From contig NC_135718.1 of NCBI RefSeq assembly GCF_964656455.1, forward strand, positions 54,961,008 through 55,025,007: a DNA stretch of 64,000 bases, in the 5' to 3' direction. The notes below the pieces were generated by a model. The model saw only the letters and a program-made list of their open reading frames with translations. It did not search any database and had not been told where the DNA came from. This document shows, in pieces, positions 54,544 to 64,000 of this stretch. The position numbers were made by a program, and so were the translations under genes. The stretch comes from Halichoerus grypus. Taxonomy: Eukaryota; Chordata; Mammalia; Carnivora; Phocidae. Every line of letters starts with the position of its first letter. Within the stretch, counting starts at the first letter, position 1.

Positions 54544-56310
54544 TCCTCTACCCTTACTTTTCTAAGATCTGGAATTCCTCTAAATGTGCTGAGAGTATAG
54601 GCTTAAGATGTAAGTAAAGAGCAGTTCAGTAACTTCAATTTTTACTGAGAGGTAAACAATTTGCATCAGAACCTCAGAACCTTCTTTCCTGAATCCAGGT
54701 TTTGATGAGTAAAACAGAGAAAACCGGAGAGCTCCAGGAGGAAGTGAGGAAAAACGAAAGGGGTTCAGAGTAGAAGGGAAAGTGCAGAAAAAAGGCTAGT
54801 TTGGCTCCCATTGGCTGCTGCAGGAGCTCTTCAGCCGTTGGCCTTGACCTTTGTCAACTTGAAGGATTCTTGGGAGGCCCACCTACTCCTACTCACCAAC
54901 AAGGGGCCGGCTTGCAAGATCTGTGTTGCTGTGGTGGGTGCCGGGGACGTGGTGGGTTTTAGCTCAGCTGCCAGGCGGGAGAGAAGTGAGGTTGCAGGTC
55001 TCAGGACGCCTCCCTCCTCAGCAGTGGTCTCTCTACACACCCACTTTTCACTCACCTGTGTGGCTCCAACACAGGGCTTGCCCAGGCTGGTTTCCTTGGG
55101 GACAGACCCAAATGAACTGGAACCTCACTGTCACCCCTTGGTCCCCTGCAGCTGCCTGGCAGATAGCTAATACAGTCAAGATACAGCCTTTAGGTCTATG
55201 AGGCGTTTTATAATTTACTCTGATATCTTACTGAGCCTGGTAACAACCCCATGAGGTGGGGAGATGCAAGAAGCGCAGGCCACCTACCTTAGAAAGCCAA
55301 GGAGAACACAGGAAGGTGAAGGGGATCTCCCCAGTTTGCAGAGGAATACCAAGGGGTGGCATGCAGGATCAAGCTCCCCCATCAGCAGTCCCCAAACAAC
55401 CCCAAACTAAATATACCTCCCTGTAAAAACTGTGCAAAAGCAACTTTAAGACAAGTTCCTAAGCTAAGCTTTTCCTTCAAACCAAGTTACCCCCCACCAG
55501 CCCTTCTTATATGCAAGTTTTGGAGTGACCACCACTGGGCCAACTCTCAAGGCCATGTTTTCTGACTCCTAGGTCAGTGTCCTTTCCTGCCTGCACCAGC
55601 AAAGGCTCCATGGAAGATCACATGGCCTGTTAGAGGAAGCATAGGGAGGGCTGATATCTAATCCGGGGAGCAGGAATCTTGGGGCTCTATCCCTACCCAT
55701 CCGTACCCCTTCCAACTGTCCCTAGGGTTTTGAACCTGGACTCCACAGATTCCGAGGAGGCCCAAGAATGACCAGCTTTGATCCCTTGTATTAGTCAAGA
55801 CAATAGGCTACAGGCAACAGAAACTGTTTCTGGCTGACTTAACCAACAATGGGAATTTATTGGAAGAGTATGGGCAGGTCATCCAACTGAAGGAAAAGCT
55901 GTGTTATCGAGACCCAGAATCAAATCCGAAGCAAAAGAGGTCTGATTGGCTATCCTTTGGCCAGGGGCCAGTGCAGAGTCCTGACTGATAGTCTCTCTAA
56001 AGGGCCCACAGAGAGGGCTTACTCCCCAAGGCCAGAGGGGTAATGGGTGCAAGGTTAGTCACAACCCCAAATGCCCGCCATTCCCTTAGAAGTGTGTGAA
56101 TAACCAAGTGCACTTTTTGAGAGAGGATCCAAAGCTTTCAAAGACTGTGAATTCTATCTGGACAGGGATCATTTCTTGGTATATCGGGACAAAGCTCTAG
56201 GAAAGCATCTGTGAAATGAATTCAAATGCATCAGAGTCTCAAAGAGTTTGGTGACTCCCACAATGTGAGGTACTGACTGTAAGCGCCTTGGAGACAGGGT
56301 CTGGGAAGTT

Positions 56311-56467
56311 CAGTGGTTCACAAATCTGCCACACTTGGAAATCATCAGGGGAGCTTTTAGGAAAAATCCCAGTGCCTGGACCCCTAGGGACTCTGACTCA
56401 TTTGGAGGGAGTGCTGTATTGTTAAAAGCCAGGTGATTCTGATTTGAGTCAGAGTTCAGAACCACTG
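56311..56467 (+). mobile_element. MER5-like MITE with both terminal inverted repeats
   Basis: It opens CAGTGGTTC and closes GAACCACTG, a matched terminal inverted repeat. Inside are AAATCATCAGGGGAGCTTTT and AAGCCAGGTGATTCTGATTT. It is the most complete hAT MITE in the window. Confidence 0.8.
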
Positions 56468-56584
56468 ATGCAGTCAGTTTAAAAATCACATTTATCGGAG
56501 CTTCCTTCTGATTAGAAAGGTCAAAATGCAAGTTAGTGAACAGGAAAATAAAAATCACTTGAAACATCCCTGTGGATAAATACT

Positions 56585-57005
56585 ATTTTGGGGGTCATTT
56601 GTTCACACACACACACATACACACCCTTTTATATAGAATGCAGATTTATAATATATACTATTTTAGAACTATTACAACCCATGGTCAGTATTTCCTCCCA
56701 CACCGTTAGCTCTTTTGTCCCCTAGGATAAGTCCCTAGAAGTGGAATGGCTGGATCCTGGGGCAGGTCCCTTGTCAGGGTGCTGGATGGATGTGCCCCAG
56801 TTGTGAGGGTTGAGCTGCTTTGTGCCCCCCCCCCCCGCCATCCTTCCCCAGGGCACAGCCACACCCTGGCCATCGCTGAGCACTTTTCTTATCTGCCAAT
56901 CTAATTGATGAAAAAGTTGTTGTTTAAAATTGCATTTCTTTGATCACAAACGAATTTAAACTTTTTGTCTTGTGTGTTTATCAGCCATTTGTGCTGTTTT
57001 GTGTT
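56585..57005 (-). mobile_element. L1 3' region fragment (-)
   Basis: AAGTGGAATGGCTGGATCCT, GCATTTCTTTGATCACAAAC and TTTTTGTCTTGTGTGTTTAT have the order of a reverse-complement L1. They flank a GC-rich block with a 12-base C run (56825-56836). Confidence 0.5.
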
Positions 57006-57137
57006 GTATTCTTCAGCAGGTCCCTAGCGCCTCTCCGCCCAGGTCGAGTTCCCCCAGGAGGCTCTCAGGAAGTGGCTGTGGAAAGGTGACCCCGGGTCTC
57101 TAGTCGGGGTCGAAGCTCCCTGTGGTACCAGGACGGA

Positions 57138-57152
57138 CCGGCAGGTGGCGAC
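57138..57152 (+). promoter_or_regulatory. CTCF-like motif in NPFFR1 intron 1
   Basis: CCGGCAGGTGGCGAC agrees with the CTCF consensus core (CC-A/G-G/C-CAG-G/A-G/T-GGC-G) at nearly every position. It lies outside recognised repeats. Binding is not shown by sequence. Confidence 0.4.
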
Positions 57153-57545
57153 AACGATGACTTTATTAGTGGGAATTACTGTGAACTCAGGGAAACAAAT
57201 ACCCAGCCTGGTTCTGTGCTCAGGGCGTTCATTTTGGTGTTGTTTTCTCTCTCACACGTCTTTCAGCCTTGGCGGGGAGGCCCAGACCAAGAACATCATA
57301 AAGATGTCATCCTCACATCCTCTGTGTAGTTAACACTGTCAGTACCGTTGGTTAGGAGCTGATGCGCAGGGTGCCCCAAGGTCCTCTCCCCCACTATCTC
57401 CTTGGCTCTCACCGCACCTCCTTTCGGTCCGTGTGAGCTTATCCCCATCTTACCAGTGAAAACTCTGGTTTCCAGAGAGGGGACGTGCCTTATGCTAGGT
57501 CCTGGCCAGGAATTGCGTGTTTCCACTCTCAAGACGAGGCGGCGT

Positions 57546-57906
57546 TTCAGTCCACTGGGGCTGCTGTAACAAAACACCATGGTGGTGGGTAGGGGGGCTT
57601 AGAAACAACAGAAACCTATTTCTCACAGTTCTGGAGGCTGGGCGGTCTACGGTCAAGGCGCAGATTTGACGTCTGGTGAGGCCCCACTTCCTGGTTCACA
57701 CAAAAGCCCTCCTTCGGCTGTGTCCCCGCACGCGGAAGGGGACGAGGGAGCTCACTGGGGTCTCTTCCATAAAGATACTAATTCCATTCAAGAGAGCTCG
57801 CCAGTGGAATCCAATCTCACCCGAAAGGTTCCATCTCCAAATACCACACCCTGGGGATTAGATTTCCATTTGTGAATCTTGAGGGGACACAGATATTCAG
57901 TCTGTT
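57546..57906 (-). mobile_element. MaLR (MLT1-like) LTR, minus orientation
   Basis: TCCACTGGGGCTGCTGTAAC, CTCACAGTTCTGGAGGCTGG, GGTGAGGCCCCACTTCCTGG, TCTCTTCCATAAAGATACTA and a GGGGACACAGATATTCAGTC end are the reverse complement of the MLT1 LTR layout. Confidence 0.7.
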
Positions 57907-58006
57907 GCCTGAAGTCACCAGGAAGGAGGCAGGAAGGAGGGCTGGGACTTCCCAGTCTGTGTGTGTCCAGTATTTCCAGAGCCTTTGGTCCAAGCCCTTT
58001 AAATCT

Positions 58007-58168
58007 GAGGTTCTCAAACTGGAGTGCGCCATCAGAATCACCGGGAGGATGTGTTAAAATAACTGGGGTTCCGGTTCCCTAGATCAGAGGTGAGTCCTGA
58101 GAATGTGCATTTTTAACAAGTTCGTAATGCTGATGCTGCTGGGCAGGACCTCACACTGAGAACCAGTG
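58007..58168 (+). mobile_element. MER5A-like MITE
   Basis: GAGGTTCTCAAACTGGAGTG, CCATCAGAATCACCGGGAGG, TGTGCATTTTTAACAAGTTC, GTAATGCTGATGCTGCTGGG and a CACTGAGAACCAGTG end match MER5A closely. Confidence 0.85.
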
Positions 58169-58914
58169 TACCCCCATCTTCTCTCTGGCCCTGGGCTTTC
58201 CGTGGCCCAGGGCTTGCTTGCTCTCTGAGATCATCAGAATGCCTTGGAGGCAACCATGATTATATCCTAAGACCTCCAGGAAGCTCCCAGAGTAGGGGAA
58301 TGACTTCATTAGGTTCAGTGGATAAGATTTTCACAGGCTTTAATGTATCCACAAGGGCACTTGTCCAGAAAGAACAGGTCCAGGGTGTTAATGAGGTCTC
58401 TGGCTGCTGGTATGGCTCAGCTAGGGCGGGGAGGCCTGCTTGCTCCCAACTCAATTCACCCCAACCCAGGGGAGTTGCCAGGAATCCTCCCCGAGAAAGG
58501 AACATTCTGCAGTGTTAGAATCGGCACTGAGGCTGGGGACAGGCACCCAGCCCAGCGGAGGGTCTAGAGATGGGCAGTGTCATACCTGGGCACTTCTCAG
58601 GACAGACTGCTGAATATGAGCTCACTAAGCAGTTCTCTGAGGCCAAGTGAAGGGCAAGGACAGACAGACTGGAGTCTGGCCAGACAGGTTGTGGCAATTT
58701 CCTCTACCCGTGCACACCCACAGATTTCTTGGAGTCATGGGGACTGATTCAGAGCTTATCTGGGGCTGAGGAGGGGTGAGCTGCCGGGGGAGGCTCCCAA
58801 CAGAACCCGGGGTGGGGTTCCTTCCAGAGGAGCTTGTGAAGGCCTTCCCACACCAGCAATGTCACCCTGTCCCCTGGTGTCACAATCCGCCTTTCTTTCC
58901 TTTTTCCCTTCACA

Positions 58915-59400
58915 CAAATACTTATCCATCCACCAACCATTTATTGAACCATTGACTATGGGCAGGCACTGATGAGACGCTGGGGATTCGGCTGCCAACT
59001 GCTCTTCAGGACCTGCCTTTCAAGCGTGGGGAAGAAAACCCAACCAACCTGAAAACAAAATATTGACAGATGGAGGAAAAGAAAGAAGATGCTGTGAGAG
59101 ATAATAAATAGGAGGGCACCTACTTGAAATAGAGCGACTGGGTCAGGCTTCTCTCCGAGAAGACAGCCTAGTCTAAGCTGAGGGCTAAAGGGGAGGAGGA
59201 GACAGGAGCCATAGAAAGGGGGAAAATCCTTGGGGTTGGAGAAAGCAGGAGCTAGCACAAGGTGTCCAGAGCGGAATGGGCAAACGGGCATGTGGCAGGG
59301 GGTGAGGTCAGAGATGGTAGCAGGAATCAGAGCACAGGGCGTTTGGGAGGCCGAGGATAGAGTTTGGATTGTATTTGGAAGACAATGAGGGGTCTAGGCA
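58915..59400 (-). repeat. L2 3' fragment (-), long
   Basis: CATCCACCAACCATTTATTG, GGGCAGGCACTGATGAGACG, AGGGCACCTACTTGAAATAG, GAGCTAGCACAAGGTGTCC and TGGATTGTATTTGGAAGACA span about 480 bases of reverse-complement L2. Confidence 0.7.
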
Positions 59401-59445
59401 GTAATCCTTAGGGGCTGCTGCCCAAAGCATTGGTGAATAGCTAAT

Positions 59446-59547
59446 GGGATTGGCTCCATCGGAAGAGCATGGGACTCTTGATTTCAGGGTCAGGAGTTTG
59501 AGCCCCACGTTGGGTATGGAGATTACTATAAATAAATAAACAAACAA
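59446..59547 (+). mobile_element. Old short CAN-SINE-like copy (+)
   Basis: GGCTCCATCGGAAGAGCATG, GGACTCTTGATTTCAGGGTC, GAGTTTGAGCCCCACGTTGG and GGAGATTACTATAAATAAAT show a tRNA-like A-box/B-box body followed directly by an A-rich tail. Confidence 0.8.
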
Positions 59548-60424
59548 CCTTTTAAAAAATTATCTAATCATCAGGGAATTTGCATGCAGATGCTGGGTAA
59601 TTGGTAATATTACACATAATTGTCAATTTTGTTATGTGTAATACTGATACTCTGGTTACGTGAGGGGTTTTTTAGTCCTATCTTTTAGCAATCCGAACTA
59701 AAATGTTTATGAATGAAAGGAAGTGATGTGCTATTCCAAAGAGAGGTGGGGGTGTGGGTGAAACCAGGTTAGCCTTAGGTTGATCATTGCTGAAGGTGGA
59801 GGATGTATGCACGGGAGGTCTTTGTACTCTTCTCTCTTGTAATAGTTCATTAAGCTGTATACTCTTGTATATGTCCACGATACCGTTCTGTCTAGTGCAT
59901 GTTTGACATCTTCCATAGTACAGATGTTTGGGGGCAACCGGATGCCTGGGAGCGCCTAAGCAGGGGGCTGTCACCTCCTCCTCTCACCCAGAACACCCAG
60001 CGTCTCCACCTCTACCAGCAGGCCCTCCGCCTGCCCCCAGTGCCCCTGCTGCTCCTGATGGGCCCTCCAGCCCTGGTCATGCCAGCTCCTTGGTCCCAGA
60101 GCATCTCTAGCCTCCAGATCCCAAACCTTCGGTGGGTCTCCAGGCTAGTGGCTGAGCTCTGGATGCGACACAAGACTCCCCAAAGACTCTTCATCGCCTG
60201 GAACAGGCCACATCCAGTCCCAGAGGAAAGCAGGAGGAGAGTTTATGAGACAACATCATGAGTCACCACATCAAATAGCTTCCCAGAGGAGCTGTGGTTG
60301 GACACGGAACTGCTCCTTCCCACAGGTGGCTGGGAAAGCACACGCTAAAGCTGGACTCTGATTCAGAGACACGCAGAGCAGAACCACCTCCGCGGCATAT
60401 CCCCGAGCCACCTGGAGAATGTCA

Positions 60425-60545
60425 CAGAACCCCTCTGCTCTCAGTTCTCCCATTTCAAACGGGGTCATACCTAACATGTTTGCCTCAGGGGGTAATTGGG
60501 AGGGTTAGATAAAGTAATGCATGTGCAAGTGCTTTGTTAAATGCT
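60425..60545 (+). repeat. MIR fragment (+)
   Basis: CAGTTCTCCCATTTCAAACG, TTGGGAGGGTTAGATAAAGT and AATGCATGTGCAAGTGCTTT follow forward MIR order. Confidence 0.6.
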
Positions 60546-61475
60546 GGGCAAATGAAGCAGCTGATACCATGATGGGAGAGAGTGATGGATGCATGGTAGC
60601 CTTGGCTTTGGATGGTCTTCTGGTAAATTTAATGTGTGCCTTTACTCCTTACCCTGGTTCAGAGTCCTCTTCCATTGTCCCTTCCTCTATTGCCTTCTTG
60701 CCTTTTCCAGCTAAAGTTCTGTGGAGGAGATGAGGAGGGAAAACAAGCATTTTGAGGGTATAATAGTCAGGAGACTATTTCAGGAGAAAACAGATGGTGC
60801 ACTCAGAAAGCACTTATCTGAAGAGTTTAATAGAGGGACTTTACAGGGGAGAGGGGAGGGTGAGAACCAGCAACGGATGGATAAGCCATGGGACTGGCAA
60901 TCACAGGAAGCTGTTGGGGCAAGGAGAGAACACAGTGTCACTCTGGCCCCCAAAGAGCTAGAGTCGTGGAATAGGGTCACCTAACGGGAGCTGTATCCGT
61001 AAAGACAGCCCCACAGGCAGAACTGGGCCAGGCAGGGAGGGAGTCGGGAGATGAATACCCTGACATCTGTCTTCTCCAGTCCTTCAATCTCCTTCAGTGC
61101 TTTCCATTGGCTGAACCTGGTCAGAAACCAGAGGGCAAGGGAACCTGGCCGACGGAGTCCTTAGAGGTCAGCCTCTGGGGCAGACAGCAGGGCTCCGAAG
61201 GATGGAGCCCAGATGGGGCAGGGGGGTGGGCCATATGCGAATGGAGAAGAGCCAACATTGGGAAATGAGTTCTGGACGAGACGAGATGAAGGTATGAGAT
61301 CAAGGTTTGCGTGCTGTGGGTTGAAAGTGCATCCAGTTGCCGCTGGAGTTGAGCACCTGATCGGGGTGCTAGGACATGGTCAGGATCTGGAGCACAGAAG
61401 GGTCTCACCGGTGGCAAGAAGTCAGTCATCTCTTCTTTGCCTAGGATCCTGACCTGTATCCTCCTTTGCTTCTAG

Positions 61476-61790
61476 GGGAGCCCTCCCAGCCTCCTAACAG
61501 CAGCTGGCCCCCAAGCCTGAATGGGAGTCATGCCAAGGCCACCCCAGCTGTAAACCTCACCTTCTCCTCCTACTACCAGCACTCCTCCCCAGTGGCAGCC
61601 ATGTTCATTGTGGCCTACGTGCTCATCTTCCTCCTCTGCATGGTGGGCAATGCCCTGGTCTGCTTCACTGTGCTCAAGAACAGGCACATGCGCACTGTCA
61701 CCAACATGTTCATCCTCAACCTGGCCGTCAGCGACCTGCTGGTGGGCATCTTCTGCATGCCCACTACTCTCGTGGACAACCTCATCACTG
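61476..61790 (+). CDS. NPFFR1: NPFFR1 exon 2: N-terminus, TM1, TM2
   Basis: This 315-base exon has acceptor TTGCTTCTAG and donor GTGAGT at 61791. With the first exon it gives residues 3-107 and the first base of codon 108. The receptor binds RFamide peptides (neuropeptide FF, RFRP-3) at the plasma membrane and couples mainly to Gi/o, which is family knowledge. Visible features are three N-glycosylation sequons near the start (N10-S-S, N18-G-S and N29-L-T) and TM1 at about residues 42-69, with the conserved GN pair (N61 = 1.50). An intracellular loop [10 protein letters not shown] follows, then TM2 at about 79-103, with [10 protein letters not shown] (D89 = 2.50) and a CMP motif. There is no stop or frameshift. 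The next exon, which should begin with a Trp-Pro-Phe stretch, is not in the window. Confidence 0.97.
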
Positions 61791-61949
61791 GTGAGTGGAG
61801 GCAATGGAAGCAGTGGGAGTCCCCTCCCCCACCCTCCCGAAATCGTTGCGGGCCTGGTCTCTTGGCCAAGATGCCATTGTCTCGAACTCTCCAGACAGTC
61901 TTGTGGCTGAGGGATTAGGTCAGAAATAATAGAAACAATGAATTAATTA

Positions 61950-62165
61950 TTCTCTTCATTCTAGGCATTGTATGACTTACTCTGCCTGCATTAACTTACC
62001 CAATCCTCACAACAATCCAATGAATCATGCGTTGCTATTATTATCCTGATTTGGGGGGTTGGGGAAACCGATGCTCAGAGTGATGAGGGACAGGTCTGTA
62101 GTTACGCAGCTAAGTGTCAAGTCCCATGTCCTCACACCCGGATTTCCAACCACTACACCATTCAG
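61950..62165 (-). repeat. MIR fragment (-)
   Basis: CTTACCCAATCCTCACAACA, GCTATTATTATCCTGATTTG, GTTACGCAGCTAAGTGTCAA and AACCACTACACCATTCAG show that the copy reaches the terminal tRNA-derived part of MIR. Confidence 0.8.
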
Positions 62166-62739
62166 TCTTACTTTCCTGGGTAGCTCCCCTGCGCAGAGCT
62201 AGAACCCACAGGTTTCCTCTGAACGTGGACCTAATAATCCACTTATTTGAGTTGTTCTCCAACCAAAGAGAGTTCTGCCCTACAGGTAGTGAGCTCCCTG
62301 TCACCGGGAGTGTCTACGTAGGGACTGCCTGGCCATTTAGCAGTGACTTGGTAGAAGGGATTCAAGCAGAACGAGACCACCTGACCTCCACATTCCTGCC
62401 TGTTCATCCCACAAATGGTGGAAGGGTGTTTCTATAAGTTTCAGGACCCAGGAAGTAGAGCCAGGACAGTCAGCTTTCCCTCGGCTGCCCTGGCTCGGTC
62501 TGGTGGGACCTTCACTCACAGCTGGATCTCAGGTTCTGCCAGGGCTGCTGAACATAAACTGCTCATCCTTCTCCTTCCCAGCACACCTAGACCCACACAT
62601 ACGCGTGCACACCCACACACACGCAGAAGTGCACACACCTAGCAGCACGCTCATACACATGCACCAGTTAACAATGACATGGTGAAGTCACTAGTTGGTT
62701 AAGGTGGTGTCTGCCAGCCCTTTCCACGTGCCTAAATTA

Positions 62740-63640
62740 AAAAAATGGTTGGAATAACACATTCACATGGCAATCGTCAAAAACTACCAAAAGGTTTCCA
62801 GTGAAAAATGTCCCTTCCATCCCTGTCCTCTGGCCTCCCAGCTTCTCTCCTGGGAGGAAATCAATATTGCCAATTTCTTGTGTCTCTTTCCGAAAGTATT
62901 TTTATGCAAGAACAAGCAAATTAAGGACATGCTGACTTTCCAAGCAGTCAGTTCTGCATCTTTACTTTCTTTTTTGGCTTCAAAATATAGAGTGTATATC
63001 GTAAGTAGGATTCGTTAAAATTAATTTACATGCAGTTATTCCATATTAATAAATAGAAGCATTTTTCATTCTTTTTGGCAACTGCTTAGCATTCCATTAT
63101 ATGGATGTACTATAATTTATTTAGCCAGTCTCTTTCTGATGGGTATCTAGGTTGTTTTTAACAGAATCTTCTGCAATAGAACAAACCTTCATTCAGCTTT
63201 TCTTTCCTTTTCTCTTTTCTTTTTTTTTTTGGAATGAAGATGCTGAGGGTTGAATTATTTACATCTGCTGCTCCTGGTGCTATGTGACTTCACTGTGTTG
63301 CAAAGACCCCCATTTATTTTTTATTCCTTCTCTTCTGTGGCCCTACCCCACTACCTAGTCCCTTCCCCACCCTATAGGCGAACATTCTACTAAACATAGC
63401 CTGTGTCTTTTCACTTGTATGCCTTCTTACAAAAAGTGCATTGCAAATGTGTGCATGTTTACATTTAAATATTTTTGTCCAGGTACAATTTAATATGCAC
63501 AAAAATCCTCCTTTTTTTAGTGTACCCTTCCACAGGTGTTGAGGAACACACACAGTCATGGAGCTACCACCACAATCAAGATAAAGAACAATGTCATCCC
63601 CCCCAACCACTCCCTTGTTTTTCTGGGTTGGGGTTTTCCT
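62740..63640 (-). mobile_element. L1 3' region fragments (-)
   Basis: GCTTAGCATTCCATTATATG, GATGTACTATAATTTATTTA, GGGTATCTAGGTTGTTTTTA and ACCACAATCAAGATAAAGAA are typical of reverse-complement L1 3' sequence. The pieces at 62740-62960, 63000-63190 and 63400-63600 may be separate insertions. Confidence 0.65.
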
Positions 63641-63678
63641 GGCTATTCTTGTGGATCTGTTGGTTTTCCTGGCTATTC

Positions 63679-63840
63679 TTTTTTTTTTTTTTTTTTTAAG
63701 ATTTTACTTATTTATTTGACAGAGAGAGACACAGCGAGAGCAGGAACACAAGCAGGGGGAGTGGGAGAGGGAGAAGCAGGTTCCCTGCTAAGCAGGGAAC
63801 CTGATGCGGGGCTCGATCCCAGGACCCTGGGACCCGGACC
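63679..63840 (-). mobile_element. CAN-SINE (-), head missing
   Basis: The T tail, AAGATTTTACTTATTTATTT, the GA-rich part and GGGGCTCGATCCCAGGACCC are present. The sequence then changes at about 63840 to DNA unlike the rest of the SINE. The tRNA-like head with GCCACCCAGGCGCCCC is absent, so the copy is 5'-truncated or rearranged. Confidence 0.85.
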
Positions 63841-64000
63841 TTTGTCACTGGGCTTCTATTTACGTCGCCCTGCATACATCTCACCTGAGGCCGCTAAGGG
63901 TTGCCTCTCTGCTCCTCGGGGTGCATCCACCACATTTTACCCTCTGGTCCCCCAGGGATGGACACCCAGGTGGCCTCCACACAGCAGTGTGCGCAATCCA

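Larger units (their letters stand above)
48027..61475 (+). other. NPFFR1: NPFFR1 intron 1 (13.4 kb)
   Basis: The intron runs from GTGAGT at 48027 to CTTTGCTTCTAG at 61475, phase 1. It holds six full-type CAN-SINEs and one older, short CAN-SINE-like copy, L1/L2/MIR fragments, two MER5-like MITEs and a MaLR-type LTR. Non-repeat or unclassified DNA at about 48310-49370, 50050-51940, 52950-53730, 54560-56300 and 59550-61460 shows no exon I recognise. An LTR-like TTGTATTAGTCAAGACAATA start at 55794 was not classified. Confidence 0.9.
61791..64000 (+). other. NPFFR1: NPFFR1 intron 2 (left part)
   Basis: Exon 3 of the receptor, which covers the start of TM3, was looked for and not found before 64000. 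The stretch contains a MIR, L1 3' fragments, a (CA)-rich tract near 62590-62660 and a truncated CAN-SINE. The 160 bases after the SINE (63841-64000) contain nothing I can identify. Confidence 0.85.

Noticed and set aside
59446..59547. Possible tRNA gene
   Set aside because: The A-box and B-box-like words belong to a CAN-SINE-type element with an A-rich tail. There is no complete cloverleaf and no terminator tract in the right place.
62315..62345. Trp-Pro-Phe reading that looked like the start of NPFFR1 exon 3
   Set aside because: Only three residues agree. The next residues do not match the receptor, there is no suitable acceptor, and the frame has no TM3 sequence.

Overview
This is a stretch of mammalian nuclear DNA from a carnivoran. 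It has split genes with GT-AG introns, one CpG island and a very high load of mammalian interspersed repeats. About 19 tRNA-derived SINEs carry the Carnivora-specific CAN-SINE head (a tRNA-like body, a TC-rich stretch and an AATAAA-type A tail). Their body reads like the arctoid caniform type (bear, seal or mustelid group). I see no copy of the dog-specific SINEC_Cf type and none of the cat-type body. The species call is inference from remembered repeat consensus sequences. Two protein genes, both on the + strand, account for all the coding sequence I can support. LRRC20 (leucine-rich repeat containing 20) contributes its last two coding exons, at 15083-15250 and 36065-36219. They are followed by a roughly 2.4 kb 3' UTR that ends at an AATAAA at 38581. 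The earlier LRRC20 exons lie upstream of the window, so 1-15082 and 15251-36064 are intron. NPFFR1 (neuropeptide FF receptor 1, an RFamide GPCR) begins in a CpG island at about 47545-48010. Its first coding exon carries only 7 coding bases (48020-48026). After a 13.4 kb intron, exon 2 (61476-61790) encodes the glycosylated N-terminus, TM1 and TM2. The remaining exons are beyond the right edge. The LRRC20 then NPFFR1 head-to-tail order matches the human 10q22.1 neighbourhood, read from the other strand. The rest is intron and intergenic DNA. It holds ancient MIR and L2 fragments, MER5-like hAT MITEs, MaLR-type LTR remnants, decayed L1 pieces and younger CAN-SINEs, many of which sit inside older elements with clear target-site duplications. 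Between about 20.0 and 33.5 kb there is no CAN-SINE. That stretch contains a perfect palindromic estrogen-response-element sequence (27922-27936). I found no prokaryotic-type system, CRISPR array, functional tRNA or rRNA gene, or intact mobile element. The two genes do not obviously work together; they are simply neighbours. The items most worth a second look are the perfect ERE, an unexplained protein-like 49-codon segment on the minus strand (17686-17832), CTCF-like sites, the 7-base coding exon of NPFFR1, and a few apparently young SINE insertions.
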